Source: Actinomycetes bacterium
GTDB lineage: Bacteria; Actinomycetota; Actinomycetes; Propionibacteriales; Propionibacteriaceae
Reading direction: 5' to 3'
Assembly (NCBI GenBank): GCA_023443125.1
Contig: JAEZVO010000071.1
Location: forward strand, 1-64,000
DNA: 64,000 nucleotides
Part shown: positions 55,927-64,000 of the stretch, in pieces
Numbering within the stretch: position 1 is the stretch's first letter
Layout of the letters: each line of letters begins with the position of its first letter
Position numbers and translations under genes: made by a program
The notes under the pieces: generated by a model
What the model saw: the letters and a program-made list of their open reading frames with translations, nothing else
Databases searched by the model: none
Told to the model about the DNA's origin: nothing

Positions 55927-58900
55927 TTAGCTGCTCGCGCCCAGCCCCGAGAATCGTTCGAAGAATGCAGTGAGCTTCCGGATCACCCGCTGCTTCGTTG
56001 CTCCGTGTTGTCCTTCCGCGGAGAATCTAGACACCGGCGGAAGCACCTTGGTGATGGCGGTGCCTCCTGTCTGGACGTGGCCGTCGCGGAAGGCCGTCGC
56101 CACGAAGACGCGGGCTTCGTCGGGGCGGAGGCGTTCGTCGATGATGATGGCCTCGAGTTCAGACTCCCGCTTGGCTGCGATGTACTGGAGCCATTCCTGA
56201 TCAATCTGCCCGGCAGGAGAGACGCCGTCGACGAAATCCTCAATCAGGTCACGCTTACTGCGTAGCGTGGGGCTGGCGCTCACAACCCGGCTGATTTCTG
56301 CTCGGATCTCCTTGTCATCGCCGTCGCCTCGTTTGCTGCGGTATTGGTCGACGAGCATCAGGATGTAATCGACGTTGATCTCCACCTGTTTGATGAGCTC
56401 AATCTCGAAGACGACGTCGTCGTTGATGCGTTCCTTGTCTGCATCGCGTTCTTTCCTGAATTGCGCGTGGAGATCGAGGTAACGAGTCTGGTAATCCTGC
56501 TGCTGTCTTTCGGTGAGGAGTTCGTCGCCCTCGAACTCGTCGAACGACGTGAGGATGTTATGCAGGCGGAGGATGGCGCCGTAGAGCCCAATGAATGCCT
56601 TCTGGGCGTCTTCCCCTACGATCACCTGACCGGGCGGGAACTCGGTGAGCAATTCGTCGACGTTCGTCCGATACTCCTCGTAGTACTCGCGGTATGGCTT
56701 CATGACGACAACGCCGCGAGCCTCCTTATTGCCGAACAGCGCGATGGCGTCGTTGGTGGCCTGCTCCAGATCACGGAAGCTCACGATGTTGCCGTACGTT
56801 TTCACCGAGTTGAGGATGCGGTTGGTGCGCGAGTACGCCTGAATGAGTCCGTGGGAGCGGAGGTTTTTGTCAACGAAGAGGGTGTTCAATGTGGTGGCGT
56901 CGAAACCGGTGAGGAACATGTTGACGACGATCACGAGGTCGATCTCACGCTGTTTCATTTTCCTTGAAAGGTCTTGGTAGTACTCCTCGAAGCCCTTCGA
57001 CGTGGTGTCGTGTGATGTGCCAAACATCTCGTTGTAATCGTCGATGGCCTCGGCCAAGAACATGCGGTCATCAAGTGGCCAGGATGCGTTATCAGAAGGC
57101 TGTTCGTCGCCGAAAATCTCATCGCTTTCCGCAGCGTTGGCGCCGTAGGAATAGATGATGGCCACCTTGAGGCGCTGATCAGAGGGGAGACCCTTCTGCT
57201 GCGTCTGGAAGTGGTTGTAGTACATGCGCGCGGCCGGGATGGATTCCGTCGCGAACAGTGCGTTGAAGCCCCGCACCCGTCGCTCGCCCAATGAGTAGTG
57301 TGCGGCGCGCTTGGTTTTCTGGTCGAAGTGCTCTCGGATGTACGAGACCACTTGGCTCATCCGCTCGGGCGCCATGAGTGCCCGCTCGGTGTTGATGGCG
57401 GAAACCTGCCTGTCGACGACGTCGCCCACCTTGATGGTGTTGATGTAGTCGATGCGGAAGGGCAACACGTTCTTGTCGGTGATGGCATCCACGATGGTGT
57501 ACGTGTGGAGCTTCTCGCCGAATGCCTGCTCGGTGGTGCGCAGCTGAGGGTTCCCTCCGCTGCCGGAGTTATCGGCAAAGATGGGGGTGCCGGTGAAGCC
57601 GAACAGGTGGTAGCGCTTGAACGCCTTGGTGATGGCGGTGTGCATCTCGCCGAACTGCGAGCGATGGCATTCGTCGAAGATGACGACGATATGGCCGTCG
57701 TAGATGGAGTGGCCCTTGTTGGATGCGATGAACGTAGCTAATTTCTGGATGGTGGTGATGATGATGCGTGCGCCCGGGTCTTCGAGCTGTTTCTTCAACA
57801 CCGCCGTCGATGTGTTGGAGTTGGCCGCGCCCTTCTCGAAGCGGTCGTACTCGCGCATCGTCTGGTAGTCGAGGTCTTTGCGGTCGACGACGAACAGCAC
57901 CTTGTCGATGCCCTCAAGCTTGGAGGCGAGCTGCGCAGTTTTGAATGAGGTGAGGGTTTTGCCGGAGCCTGTGGTGTGCCAGACGTAGCCGCCTGCGGCC
58001 ACAGTGCCGAGCTGCTTGTAGTTGGTCGAGATCTGAATTTTTTGCAGGATCCGTTCGGTGGCGACGATCTGGTAGGGACGCATCACAAGAAGCATGCGGT
58101 CTGCGGTGAGCACGCAGTACTTGGTGAGGATGCCCAACAGCGTGTGCTTCGCGAAGAAGGTTTTCGCAAACGCGGTCAGATCTTGGAGGGGCTTGTTCTG
58201 TGCGTCGGCCCACCACGAGGTGAACTCGAACGAGTTTGACGTTCTCTTCGCCCGCTTGGGGCCGGACTGATCGCTGAGGTGCTGGCGACGCGTCGTGTTG
58301 GAGTAGTACTTCGTGAGTGTGCCGTTGGAAATGACGAAGAGTTGCACGTACTCGAACAATCCAGATCCGGCCCAAAAGCTGTCGCGCTGGTAGCGGTCGA
58401 TCTGGTTGAAGGCCTCGCGGATGTCCACGCCGCGACGCTTGAGCTCGACGTGCACCATCGGCAGACCGTTGACGAGCACTGTCACGTCGTAGCGGTTGGC
58501 GAAGTTCGCCCCACCCTCGCCGTGGCCCACCTCGTACTGGTTGATCACCTGCAGCCGGTTGTTGTGGATGTGCTGCTTGTCGATCAGCTGGATGTTCTTC
58601 ACCGAACCGTCGTCGCGCTTCAACAGCTGCACGTGGTCTTCCTGGATACGGACGGTCTTTTCGACGATGCCATCGTTCGCGCTCGCGATGCGTTCGGTGA
58701 AGAACTGCTGCCACTCCGAGTCGGAGAACGTCACGTCGTTCAGGAGCTCCAGCTGCTTACGGAGATTCGCGATGAGCTGCTGCTCGGAGTGGATGGTGAG
58801 GTACTCGTAGGCCTGCGCTTGCAGTTGCCGAATGAACTCCTGCTCCAGTGCAGCCTCCGACTGGTAGCTCGACGCCTGCTGCTCATCGGGCACATACTCC

Positions 58901-58965
58901 GCTACGACGGTGCTCTCCGTCGATACGGCGATGGGGTCGTATTTGCGTGGGGTGGCGTCGGACAT
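55927..58965 (-). CDS. hsdR: Type I restriction enzyme R subunit (HsdR)
   Basis: Motor and nuclease subunit. The 1012 residues include an N-terminal PD-(D/E)xK nuclease (YDVTVLVNGLPMVHVELKRRG near 160-180), then superfamily 2 motifs: Walker A HTTGSGKTLTSFKTA near 329, DECH-type VVIFDECHRSQFG near 425, motif III FGFTGTPIF and motif VI QAYSRTNRIL near 715. A helical C-terminal region (about 800-1012) should contact the methylase core. It starts four bases after vapC with AGGTGA upstream, so it is probably expressed in the same transcript. No lesion is seen. Confidence 0.96.
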   Translation of the reverse strand: MSDATPRKYDPIAVSTESTVVAEYVPDEQQASSYQSEAALEQEFIRQLQAQAYEYLTIHSEQQLIANLRKQLELLNDVTFSDSEWQQFFTERIASANDGIVEKTVRIQEDHVQLLKRDDGSVKNIQLIDKQHIHNNRLQVINQYEVGHGEGGANFANRYDVTVLVNGLPMVHVELKRRGVDIREAFNQIDRYQRDSFWAGSGLFEYVQLFVISNGTLTKYYSNTTRRQHLSDQSGPKRAKRTSNSFEFTSWWADAQNKPLQDLTAFAKTFFAKHTLLGILTKYCVLTADRMLLVMRPYQIVATERILQKIQISTNYKQLGTVAAGGYVWHTTGSGKTLTSFKTAQLASKLEGIDKVLFVVDRKDLDYQTMREYDRFEKGAANSNTSTAVLKKQLEDPGARIIITTIQKLATFIASNKGHSIYDGHIVVIFDECHRSQFGEMHTAITKAFKRYHLFGFTGTPIFADNSGSGGNPQLRTTEQAFGEKLHTYTIVDAITDKNVLPFRIDYINTIKVGDVVDRQVSAINTERALMAPERMSQVVSYIREHFDQKTKRAAHYSLGERRVRGFNALFATESIPAARMYYNHFQTQQKGLPSDQRLKVAIIYSYGANAAESDEIFGDEQPSDNASWPLDDRMFLAEAIDDYNEMFGTSHDTTSKGFEEYYQDLSRKMKQREIDLVIVVNMFLTGFDATTLNTLFVDKNLRSHGLIQAYSRTNRILNSVKTYGNIVSFRDLEQATNDAIALFGNKEARGVVVMKPYREYYEEYRTNVDELLTEFPPGQVIVGEDAQKAFIGLYGAILRLHNILTSFDEFEGDELLTERQQQDYQTRYLDLHAQFRKERDADKERINDDVVFEIELIKQVEINVDYILMLVDQYRSKRGDGDDKEIRAEISRVVSASPTLRSKRDLIEDFVDGVSPAGQIDQEWLQYIAAKRESELEAIIIDERLRPDEARVFVATAFRDGHVQTGGTAITKVLPPVSRFSAEGQHGATKQRVIRKLTAFFERFSGLGASS

Positions 58966-58969
58966 GGTT

Positions 58970-59356
58970 TCACCTGGTTAGGGGGTCGTGAGTTTGTAGG
59001 CCGAGGTCGGCAGCGGCGTTTAACATCTGGCGATCGTGGGTAATCACCGTCGCCGTGCCACCGAGCTGTAACACGGTGGCGAGATGAATGGCGTCGAGCG
59101 ATCGAATCTGTTGGGGGATTGCTTCGGCGGTTGCCAACACCGCATCCGTGATAGGAGCCAGGGAGACGTATTGCAGCAGGAGCTCGCGGTGAGCTACCGG
59201 CTTGCCTTGGCGGCGCAGTACTCGAGTCAGTTCTGTCTGCAAGAGCCTCGACGAGACGACGCTGTCTTCGGCCACAGCGCGTTGAAACCATGCCCGTGCA
59301 GTGGGAACCCCCTCTAAAGCGGCTACGGCTATTGATGTGTCCAGGTAGCTGGTCAT
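58970..59356 (-). CDS. vapC: PIN-domain toxin (VapC type)
   Basis: A 128-residue PIN nuclease. Acidic residues are in place: Asp in MTSYLDTSIAV (residue 6), Glu in LLQTELTRVL near 42, Asp in SLDAIHLATVLQL near 88 and Asp in VITHDRQML near 105. VapC toxins cleave initiator tRNA or rRNA. It overlaps the antitoxin gene by four bases and lies four bases before hsdR, tying the toxin-antitoxin pair into the restriction locus. Confidence 0.9.
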   Translation of the reverse strand: MTSYLDTSIAVAALEGVPTARAWFQRAVAEDSVVSSRLLQTELTRVLRRQGKPVAHRELLLQYVSLAPITDAVLATAEAIPQQIRSLDAIHLATVLQLGGTATVITHDRQMLNAAADLGLQTHDPLTR

Positions 59357-59607
59357 CTATCGCCCTTCGTCCATTCAACCAATTCGTCGATTTCGTCCTG
59401 ACTGTGGACTGGCTCGTGTGGCCAGTCTTCGAAGGTCACCGGGCCTGGATTCCGAGCGGGCACGACGGGAAGTGTGACGTCTGACAGCGGACCGAGCTGG
59501 GCCAGCGGCTGGTGATGCTTCGTGACGACATAGATTTCACCCCTGGCTGCCGCGTCAAGCGCGTTCGTGGGGTTCTGCCGAAGCTCAGCTACAGAGATCG
59601 TCTTCAT
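59353..59607 (-). CDS. Phd/YefM-type antitoxin
   Basis: An 84-residue antitoxin. The N-terminal MKTISVAELRQNPTNALDAA and EIYVVTKHHQPLAQL are the Phd/YefM DNA-binding core; the C-terminal WPHEPVHSQDEIDELVEW is the acidic toxin-neutralising tail. ATG 59607 begins six bases after a TACAAT box, implying a leaderless message. A palindrome over that promoter is the probable autoregulatory operator. The stop overlaps vapC (ATGA). Confidence 0.9.
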   Translation of the reverse strand: MKTISVAELRQNPTNALDAAARGEIYVVTKHHQPLAQLGPLSDVTLPVVPARNPGPVTFEDWPHEPVHSQDEIDELVEWTKGDR

Positions 59608-59613
59608 GTCTTG

Positions 59614-59633
59614 ATTGTAGACGTTGTGTCTAC
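59614..59633 (-). promoter_or_regulatory. Promoter and operator of the phd/vapC(-hsdR) unit
   Basis: On the minus strand GTAGAC-acaac-GTCTAC (59633-59617) is a perfect six-base-arm palindrome. It overlaps TACAAT (59619-59614), which is six bases from the antitoxin ATG. An antitoxin or toxin-antitoxin complex bound here would repress the promoter. No clear -35 is seen. Confidence 0.6.
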
Positions 59634-60270
59634 TTGAATCTAGAGAATGTCGCGGCGCCAACTGAGATATGGAGTCAACGTGCTTCCTCGAAGGTGAGGA
59701 GTTTGTCACGGTAGTGCTCGTACTGCTTCCGACGGGCGGCCAGCTCTGCGGGGAGGCCTACGCTGATGTCATTGACGAGGGCGTCGAACTGATTGAGTTG
59801 GGCGACGATGCGGCGTTGGGTCGCCAGCGGCGGTATCGGAACTGTAACTTGCCCCAGCCCTGAAGCTGACAGTCTCTTGACCTTTGCTCGCGACACGTGG
59901 CGCTCCTTCTCATGGTTGAAGCGAGTTGTCTGGGTCACGTAGGCCAGGAACGTCGGATCCATGTCCGACCGAAACGCGAAGCAATCGTCGTGGATCGCGA
60001 CAGGCGAAGCGCCAAGCCAAGCCACTGAGCGACCAACGTCTTCCACCGTTTCGCCGACTCCGGCCAGAACTAGGTCCCCTGGATCGGCAAAGCGCAGCGT
60101 CGGCTCCAACTCAGGGCTCACATGAGTGACAACCGTGGTCGTTGATGTGCCGAGGGAGGTATAGATGTCTCCGTAGTGAATTGCAGGAATGCCTTCAGGC
60201 TGGAAGTCCGCTCTCGTGAATCGTCGGCCTCTGAAGAAGTTGCCAAATTCATTCAGAGCGGCCCACTTGA

Positions 60271-60281
60271 CTCTCTCTCTC
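60271..60281 (-). repeat. GA dinucleotide tract inside hsdS
   Basis: Five GA units plus G on the coding strand. The reading frame changes exactly here: four or seven units would keep hsdS open, five do not. This is the expected position for slipped-strand switching between TRD1 and TRD2. Confidence 0.85.
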
Positions 60282-60327
60282 GGAAGCCTAGAAGCTGATC
60301 GCGATAGAAGCTGAACTGTTTACGCCT

Positions 60328-60375
60328 TGCTTGCAGCTCCGCTTGCAGCTTTGCTTCCAGCTCTGCTTCCAGCTC
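60328..60375 (-). repeat. Four 12-base repeats in the hsdS central spacer
   Basis: On the coding strand the units are GAGCTGGAAGCA twice, then AAGCTGCAAGCG and GAGCTGCAAGCA, encoding ELEA-ELEA-KLQA-ELQA. Tandem four-residue units at this place (TAEL in EcoR124) set the distance between the two target domains and so the length of the nonspecific spacer in the DNA site. Confidence 0.9.
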
Positions 60376-60887
60376 GGTGAACCTATCCAGAATCGCGACG
60401 ATCTCCCGCTGCACCTCCAGCGGTGGCAGGGCAACCTTGTACTGCATTATTGCGGGTTTACTGCCACGGGGCATTTTGGCGCCTTTAGCGTGCTGCATGT
60501 TGTAGGTGAAGAAGTGGTCCGATGACAGCAAAAAATATAGGAATTCGGGAAGAATGGCATCAGTGTAAGCAGGGCGTAACCGCACAGCCAGCACGTCGCC
60601 GCTGCATCCACCGTCGGAGTCCGCTAACCAAATCTTCTTGAGGTAGGGACGGATGTTGCCGATCAGGACATCCCCAGGCGCGTAGGCCGATAGCCGGGCG
60701 GTATTTGGTAGATATGCAGCGTCGACCCGGCCACCTTTGTTTGCAACCAAATTATCGACTCCGACAAATGTCGTTCTATCCAGCTTTTCGGCGTCCACAC
60801 GAGTATCGGAGTACATCGCAATTTCTCCCAGCGGCAGGTGCGGCACTCCATTGGGGGCGAGCTCGGCGAGCAGCTGTTCGATCCGGT

Positions 60888-61898
60888 TCATTGCTTGCCC
60901 TCCAACTTCTTCTGTTCCGCTTTGATGCTGGCCAGGTATGCCTTCTCGACTTCACTTGGCTTCGCGTCGAGGACAGCTCGGTACTTGTCGTACTCGGTGA
61001 GGGCTTTCGCGTCGTCTTGTGAGCGCGAGATGCTTCCCGCGTCGCTGAGTACAGGCGCATCCATGGCTGTGAGCAACTTGTCGAGGTGCCCCACCCAGTC
61101 CTTCATGTAGGTGGGTTCATGTCGTTGGGCACGGAACTCTGCCGCCTCGAAGTACGCGGAGACGAGCGATCCGAGTTGCTTCAGCTCAAACTCGTTGAGG
61201 TAGTTTTTCGCGACGGTGACGTCTGATTTGCGGGGCAGGGAACCACGGAACGAGGTCAGGCCCATGTTGGGCTTCCTCGCGTCGGCGCGTTCGGCCACGA
61301 CCTCGGGTGCGGTGTGGCCGTGGGCGCCGAAGTGGAGTTTGTTTTGGACTGCCTTGAAGAACTCGCGGGCTTCTATCGAGTGGGGGTCGTAGTCGACGCT
61401 GGTGGCGAAGAGATCGAGCACCTGACGGTACATCGCCTTCTCAGATGAGCGGATTTCGCGGATGCGCTCGAGGAGTTCGCGCCAGTAGGTGCCGCCGCCC
61501 AGATTCTGGAGCTTCTCGTCGTCCAAAGTGAAGCCCTTGACCAGGTACTCGCGCAGCCGCTCCGTCGCCCAGATACGGAACCTTGTCGCGAGCACGCTCT
61601 TGACCCGGTATCCGACCGAGATGATGGCGTCGAGGTTGTAGAACGGCATCGTTCGTGTGACTTGACGGGCACCCTCCTGACGAACCTGTCGGAAATCCCG
61701 ACAGGTTGCCTCGGGTGCAAGCTCGCCTTCGTCGTAGATGTTTCGGATGTGCTCGATCACGTTGGTTCGCGACGTCTGGAATAGGTCCGCGATCTGCTGT
61801 TGGGAGAGCCACAGCGTCTCGTCGACGAGTTGTACCTCAACGGCGGGCATCCCGTCGTCACGTTGGTAGACGAGAATCTCGCCTTTGGGACCGCTCAT
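60888..61898 (-). CDS. RhuM family protein
   Basis: A 336-residue protein of the RhuM (virulence protein, Fic-region neighbour) family. The N-terminus has a helix-turn-helix-like segment LWLSQQQIADLFQTSRTNVIEHIRNIY near 30-56. The middle holds the family block MPFYNLDAIISVGYRVKS near 84, and the C-terminus is helical and Lys-rich. RhuM genes are frequent passengers in type I restriction loci, but their function is unknown. It is coupled to both mrr and hsdS by ATGA overlaps. Confidence 0.85.
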   Translation of the reverse strand: MSGPKGEILVYQRDDGMPAVEVQLVDETLWLSQQQIADLFQTSRTNVIEHIRNIYDEGELAPEATCRDFRQVRQEGARQVTRTMPFYNLDAIISVGYRVKSVLATRFRIWATERLREYLVKGFTLDDEKLQNLGGGTYWRELLERIREIRSSEKAMYRQVLDLFATSVDYDPHSIEAREFFKAVQNKLHFGAHGHTAPEVVAERADARKPNMGLTSFRGSLPRKSDVTVAKNYLNEFELKQLGSLVSAYFEAAEFRAQRHEPTYMKDWVGHLDKLLTAMDAPVLSDAGSISRSQDDAKALTEYDKYRAVLDAKPSEVEKAYLASIKAEQKKLEGKQ

Positions 61899-62824
61899 GC
61901 GAAGAAGTCCTCGTCGATTTCCACCACATGGTAGGTGTCTTTCACTTGCACGCCTACACCGAACCGAATCATGAGTTCCGAAAGACGTGCGCCGTCGATC
62001 AGGATGATTCGGGTTGGGATATTCCGAGCATACTGTTTGGCGCCATCCGAGAATTGGCTCGTCGTGATGAAGACGCCGCTGTCTGCTTTACCGCTGAGGG
62101 CTCCGACAAAACCCTGGACGTCCGGGCGCTGCACGACGTTGGAGCTGGCGTACCGTTTTGCCTGAATGTAGACGCGGTTAATACCGAGTACGTCTTGGTC
62201 GATGACACCGTCGATGCCGCCGTCATTGGTGAGTTGCGTGACATAGCCAGCACCGCCTGCACCGCCATAACCCATGGCAAGCAGCAGATCCATGACTGCC
62301 TGTTCGAAGAAGGCGGGATCCTTTCCTTGCAGACGGCGGAGGAGCTCGGCAGCAACGTCGTCCGTGATGCGTGCAATGCCTTCCTGCACCTGCTCGATGG
62401 GGGTCATCTCCTCGGCCTCCCGGGCAGCGGCGTTATCAGGCCTGCTGGCTCGGGGACCTGTGGAACGGTAAGGCCTGAGAATCGATGCGGGGTCGTCGCC
62501 CAGCTCGCGAAGCTCGCGTTCGGTTGCGCCGTTGGGGAAGGTGCGCAGTACCGTACGTCCGGCGTCGGTGATGACGTAGTGCCCCCGCGATGGACGATCC
62601 AGAGCACCGACGTTGGTGAGAAAAGAGACGGCCCAACCAATCCTGTTGATATACGTGAGCTTGCCGCTGGAGGGGAGTCTCTTCGCACGCTGTTCAGGGC
62701 TGAGGGATACCGAGTCGGCCACTAGCGGCTCGAATTCACGCCGATGCCGAACGATGCCGTCGCTCATGACCCGCAGCGTTGGAATCAGGAACTGCTGCCA
62801 ATTGGGCATATTTGACATGCTCAT
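61895..62824 (-). CDS. mrr: Mrr-family restriction endonuclease
   Basis: A 309-residue protein with an N-terminal winged-helix Mrr_N domain (PNWQQFLIPTLRVMSDG near 7) and a C-terminal PD-(D/E)xK-like Mrr nuclease. The catalytic set is visible as DGGIDGVIDQDVLGINRVYI then QAKRYA near 215-245, with MDLLLAMGYGGAGGAG preceding it. Classical Mrr cuts modified DNA. Here it is encoded inside a type I operon with the methylase, between hsdM and rhuM, with 4-base overlaps on both sides. ATG 62824 is used; in-frame ATGs a few codons downstream are possible. Confidence 0.9.
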   Translation of the reverse strand: MSMSNMPNWQQFLIPTLRVMSDGIVRHRREFEPLVADSVSLSPEQRAKRLPSSGKLTYINRIGWAVSFLTNVGALDRPSRGHYVITDAGRTVLRTFPNGATERELRELGDDPASILRPYRSTGPRASRPDNAAAREAEEMTPIEQVQEGIARITDDVAAELLRRLQGKDPAFFEQAVMDLLLAMGYGGAGGAGYVTQLTNDGGIDGVIDQDVLGINRVYIQAKRYASSNVVQRPDVQGFVGALSGKADSGVFITTSQFSDGAKQYARNIPTRIILIDGARLSELMIRFGVGVQVKDTYHVVEIDEDFFA

Positions 62825-64000
62825 TCCCCTTCCAGGTCAGCAACAATCGCGTCAATGGCCGTGCGCAGTTCCTGCTGGCGCGCGACGATGCGCTTGATCT
62901 CTGCATTGAGCTCCGCGATGTCGATCTCTTCGCGGGTGTCTTCTTTCTCTACATACGACGACACCGAAAGGTTGTATTCGTTCTCGCCAATGTTCTCGTT
63001 GGGCACCAATGCAGCGACGTAGTCGATGGGCTCGCGGGCGGCGAAGGCGTCGAGGATGGCCTGGCGGTTCTCGTCGGTGAGTTTGTTCTTATTGCCGCTG
63101 CGCTGGAACTGCACTGAAGCGTCGATGAAGAGCACCGAGTTATCCGGCTTCGATTTCTTGAGGACAATGATGCAGGTGGCGATGGTGGTGCCGAAGAAGA
63201 GGTCTGGCGGGAGCTGGATGACGCTGTGGATGTAGTTGTTGTCGACGAGATACTTGCGGATTTTGCGCTCCGCCCCGCCCCTGTACAGCACCCCGGGAAA
63301 TTCGACTATGGCAGCCGTGCCGTCGACAGCCAGCCAGGACAGAATGTGCATGGTGAACGCCAAGTCTGCCTTTGACTTCGGCGCCAACACACCCGCCGGG
63401 GAAAACCGAGGATCATTGATGAGCAGGGGGCTTGCGTCGCCATCCCACCGGATGGAATACGGCGGGTTGGAGACGATGGCCTCGAACGGCTCGTCGTCCC
63501 AGTGGGCCGGATCGGTGAGCGTATCCCCGTGCGCGATGCTGAATTGTTCGTAGTTGATGTCGTGCAAGAACATGTTGATGCGCGCGAGGTTGTACGTCGT
63601 GAGGTTAATCTCTTGCCCGAAGAACCCCTGACGAACGTTCTCTTTGCCCAACACCTTCGCGAACTTCAGCAGCAGCGAACCCGAGCCCACCGCCGGGTCG
63701 TACACCTTGTTGACCTCCGTTTTACCGTGCACGGTGATGCGCGCCAGGAGTTCGGAGACTTCCTGGGGCGTGTAGTACTCGCCGCCCGATTTGCCAGCCT
63801 GCGAGGCATACATCTGCATGAGGTACTCGTAGGCGTCGCCGAAGAGGTCAATCGAGTTGTCTTCGTAGTTGCCGAGCGGGAGATCTCCAATGGCGTCGAG
63901 TAGCCTCACCAACTTGGCATTGCGCTTGGCGACGGTGGGGCCCAGCCTGGTGCTGTTCACATCGAGATCATCGAATAGGCCCTTCAGATCGCCTTCGGAA
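62821..64000 (-). CDS. hsdM: Type I restriction-modification methylase subunit (HsdM), N-terminus beyond window
   Basis: N6-adenine methylase subunit. The visible 392 or so C-terminal residues start in SEGDLKGLFDDLDVNSTRLG and include YYTPQEVSELLARI, the SAM motif VYDPAVGSGSLLLKF, and the catalytic IVSNPPYSIRW. The frame stays open to the right edge, so the start and the N-terminal domain are outside the window; an in-frame GTG at 63960 is internal, not the start. It is the first visible gene of the hsdM-mrr-rhuM-hsdS chain and overlaps mrr by four bases. Confidence 0.95.
   Translation of the reverse strand, partial: SEGDLKGLFDDLDVNSTRLGPTVAKRNAKLVRLLDAIGDLPLGNYEDNSIDLFGDAYEYLMQMYASQAGKSGGEYYTPQEVSELLARITVHGKTEVNKVYDPAVGSGSLLLKFAKVLGKENVRQGFFGQEINLTTYNLARINMFLHDINYEQFSIAHGDTLTDPAHWDDEPFEAIVSNPPYSIRWDGDASPLLINDPRFSPAGVLAPKSKADLAFTMHILSWLAVDGTAAIVEFPGVLYRGGAERKIRKYLVDNNYIHSVIQLPPDLFFGTTIATCIIVLKKSKPDNSVLFIDASVQFQRSGNKNKLTDENRQAILDAFAAREPIDYVAALVPNENIGENEYNLSVSSYVEKEDTREEIDIAELNAEIKRIVARQQELRTAIDAIVADLEGE

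Larger units (their letters stand above)
59675..60891 (-). pseudogene. hsdS: Type I specificity subunit HsdS, frameshifted at a GA tract (possibly phase-variable)
   Basis: ATG 60891 opens a 212-residue product with TRD1 and the first conserved helix (LPPLEVQREIVAILDRFTEL), then runs out of frame at GFRERESSGPL-stop. In the next frame sequence continues without loss: KWAALNEFGNFFRGRRF, IPAIHYGDIYTS, then a second conserved helix PPLATQRRIVAQLNQFDAL and the C-terminal YEHYRDKLLTFEE. The shift lies in GAGAGAGAGAG (60271-60281). Removing one GA unit gives an uninterrupted 404 residues, a normal HsdS. The present form would make a half-size protein with one target domain. ATG overlaps rhuM (ATGA). 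Confidence 0.88.

Overview
The window looks like a chromosome segment of a high-GC Gram-positive actinobacterium, most likely of the Propionibacteriales (Propionibacteriaceae-like). The signs are mycothiol genes (mshD and mycothione reductase), Lsr2, ClpC, the 33-residue bS22 ribosomal protein, a DUF2342 metalloprotease, DUF3180 behind folK, a fused uroporphyrinogen methyltransferase-like/HemD protein, and many GTG starts with 4-base gene overlaps. Species cannot be fixed from the sequence alone.

Layout. 1-225: tail of an IS110-like transposase and two copies of a short hairpin repeat. 226-9724: ppa (minus), then the long plus-strand cluster dacB, DUF2342 protease, tilS, hpt, ftsH, folE, folP, folB, folK, DUF3180 (cell wall, tRNA modification, purine salvage, membrane proteolysis, folate). 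folB has no canonical start codon and appears to begin at AUC. 9740-14494: a coiled-coil membrane protein, an orphan NuoD-like protein, lsr2 and clpC. 14495-15405: terminators, a wrecked LPXTG surface-protein gene, a long inverted repeat and a cluster of hairpin repeats. 15406-19145: a thiamine ABC transporter (thiB-thiP-thiQ) under a TPP riboswitch. 19161-25201: disA and radA, which are neighbours in many bacteria, are separated here by a HEAT-repeat gene and a 2.7 kb segment carrying a WXG/ESX-like pair. That segment is bounded by two copies of the radA 3' end. 25275-29158: a large inverted repeat, a uridine-kinase-like gene whose best start is CTG, a VOC protein, a sugar-isomerase-like protein, proline dehydrogenase and a CPBP protein. 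29219-38867: asd-proC, bS22, a thioredoxin-fold protein, the HemD fusion, a phosphatase, the System II cytochrome c maturation set (resA-like, ccdA, resB, ccsB), and a protein joining a sigma-factor-like region to GerMN and Gmad2 domains. 38883-42328: SDR, mycothione reductase and a GH3 lipoprotein. 42421-50574: pstSCAB with a clear PHO box, then mutT1, ppk and mshD. 50644-52996: small envelope and stress proteins and YgfZ. 53018-55880: a broken C4-dicarboxylate transporter gene and a frameshifted subtilase.

55927-64000 (running off the right edge) is a defence island on the minus strand: hsdM - mrr - rhuM - hsdS - phd/vapC - hsdR. hsdM to hsdS are joined by ATGA overlaps. hsdS is split by a frameshift lying exactly in a GA dinucleotide tract, and it also carries four 12-base repeats in its central spacer. 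Loss of one GA unit would restore a 404-residue protein. Taken together this looks like a type I restriction system whose specificity subunit can switch between a half-size and a full-size form. It is the most interesting item in the window.

Phosphate (PHO box, Pst, polyphosphate kinase) and redox/heme (mycothiol, HemD, cytochrome c maturation) are the two coherent metabolic themes. Several genes carry single lesions (hsdS, dcu, subtilase, LPXTG remnant) or lack canonical starts (folB, kinase), so read-level confirmation of those bases matters for their interpretation.
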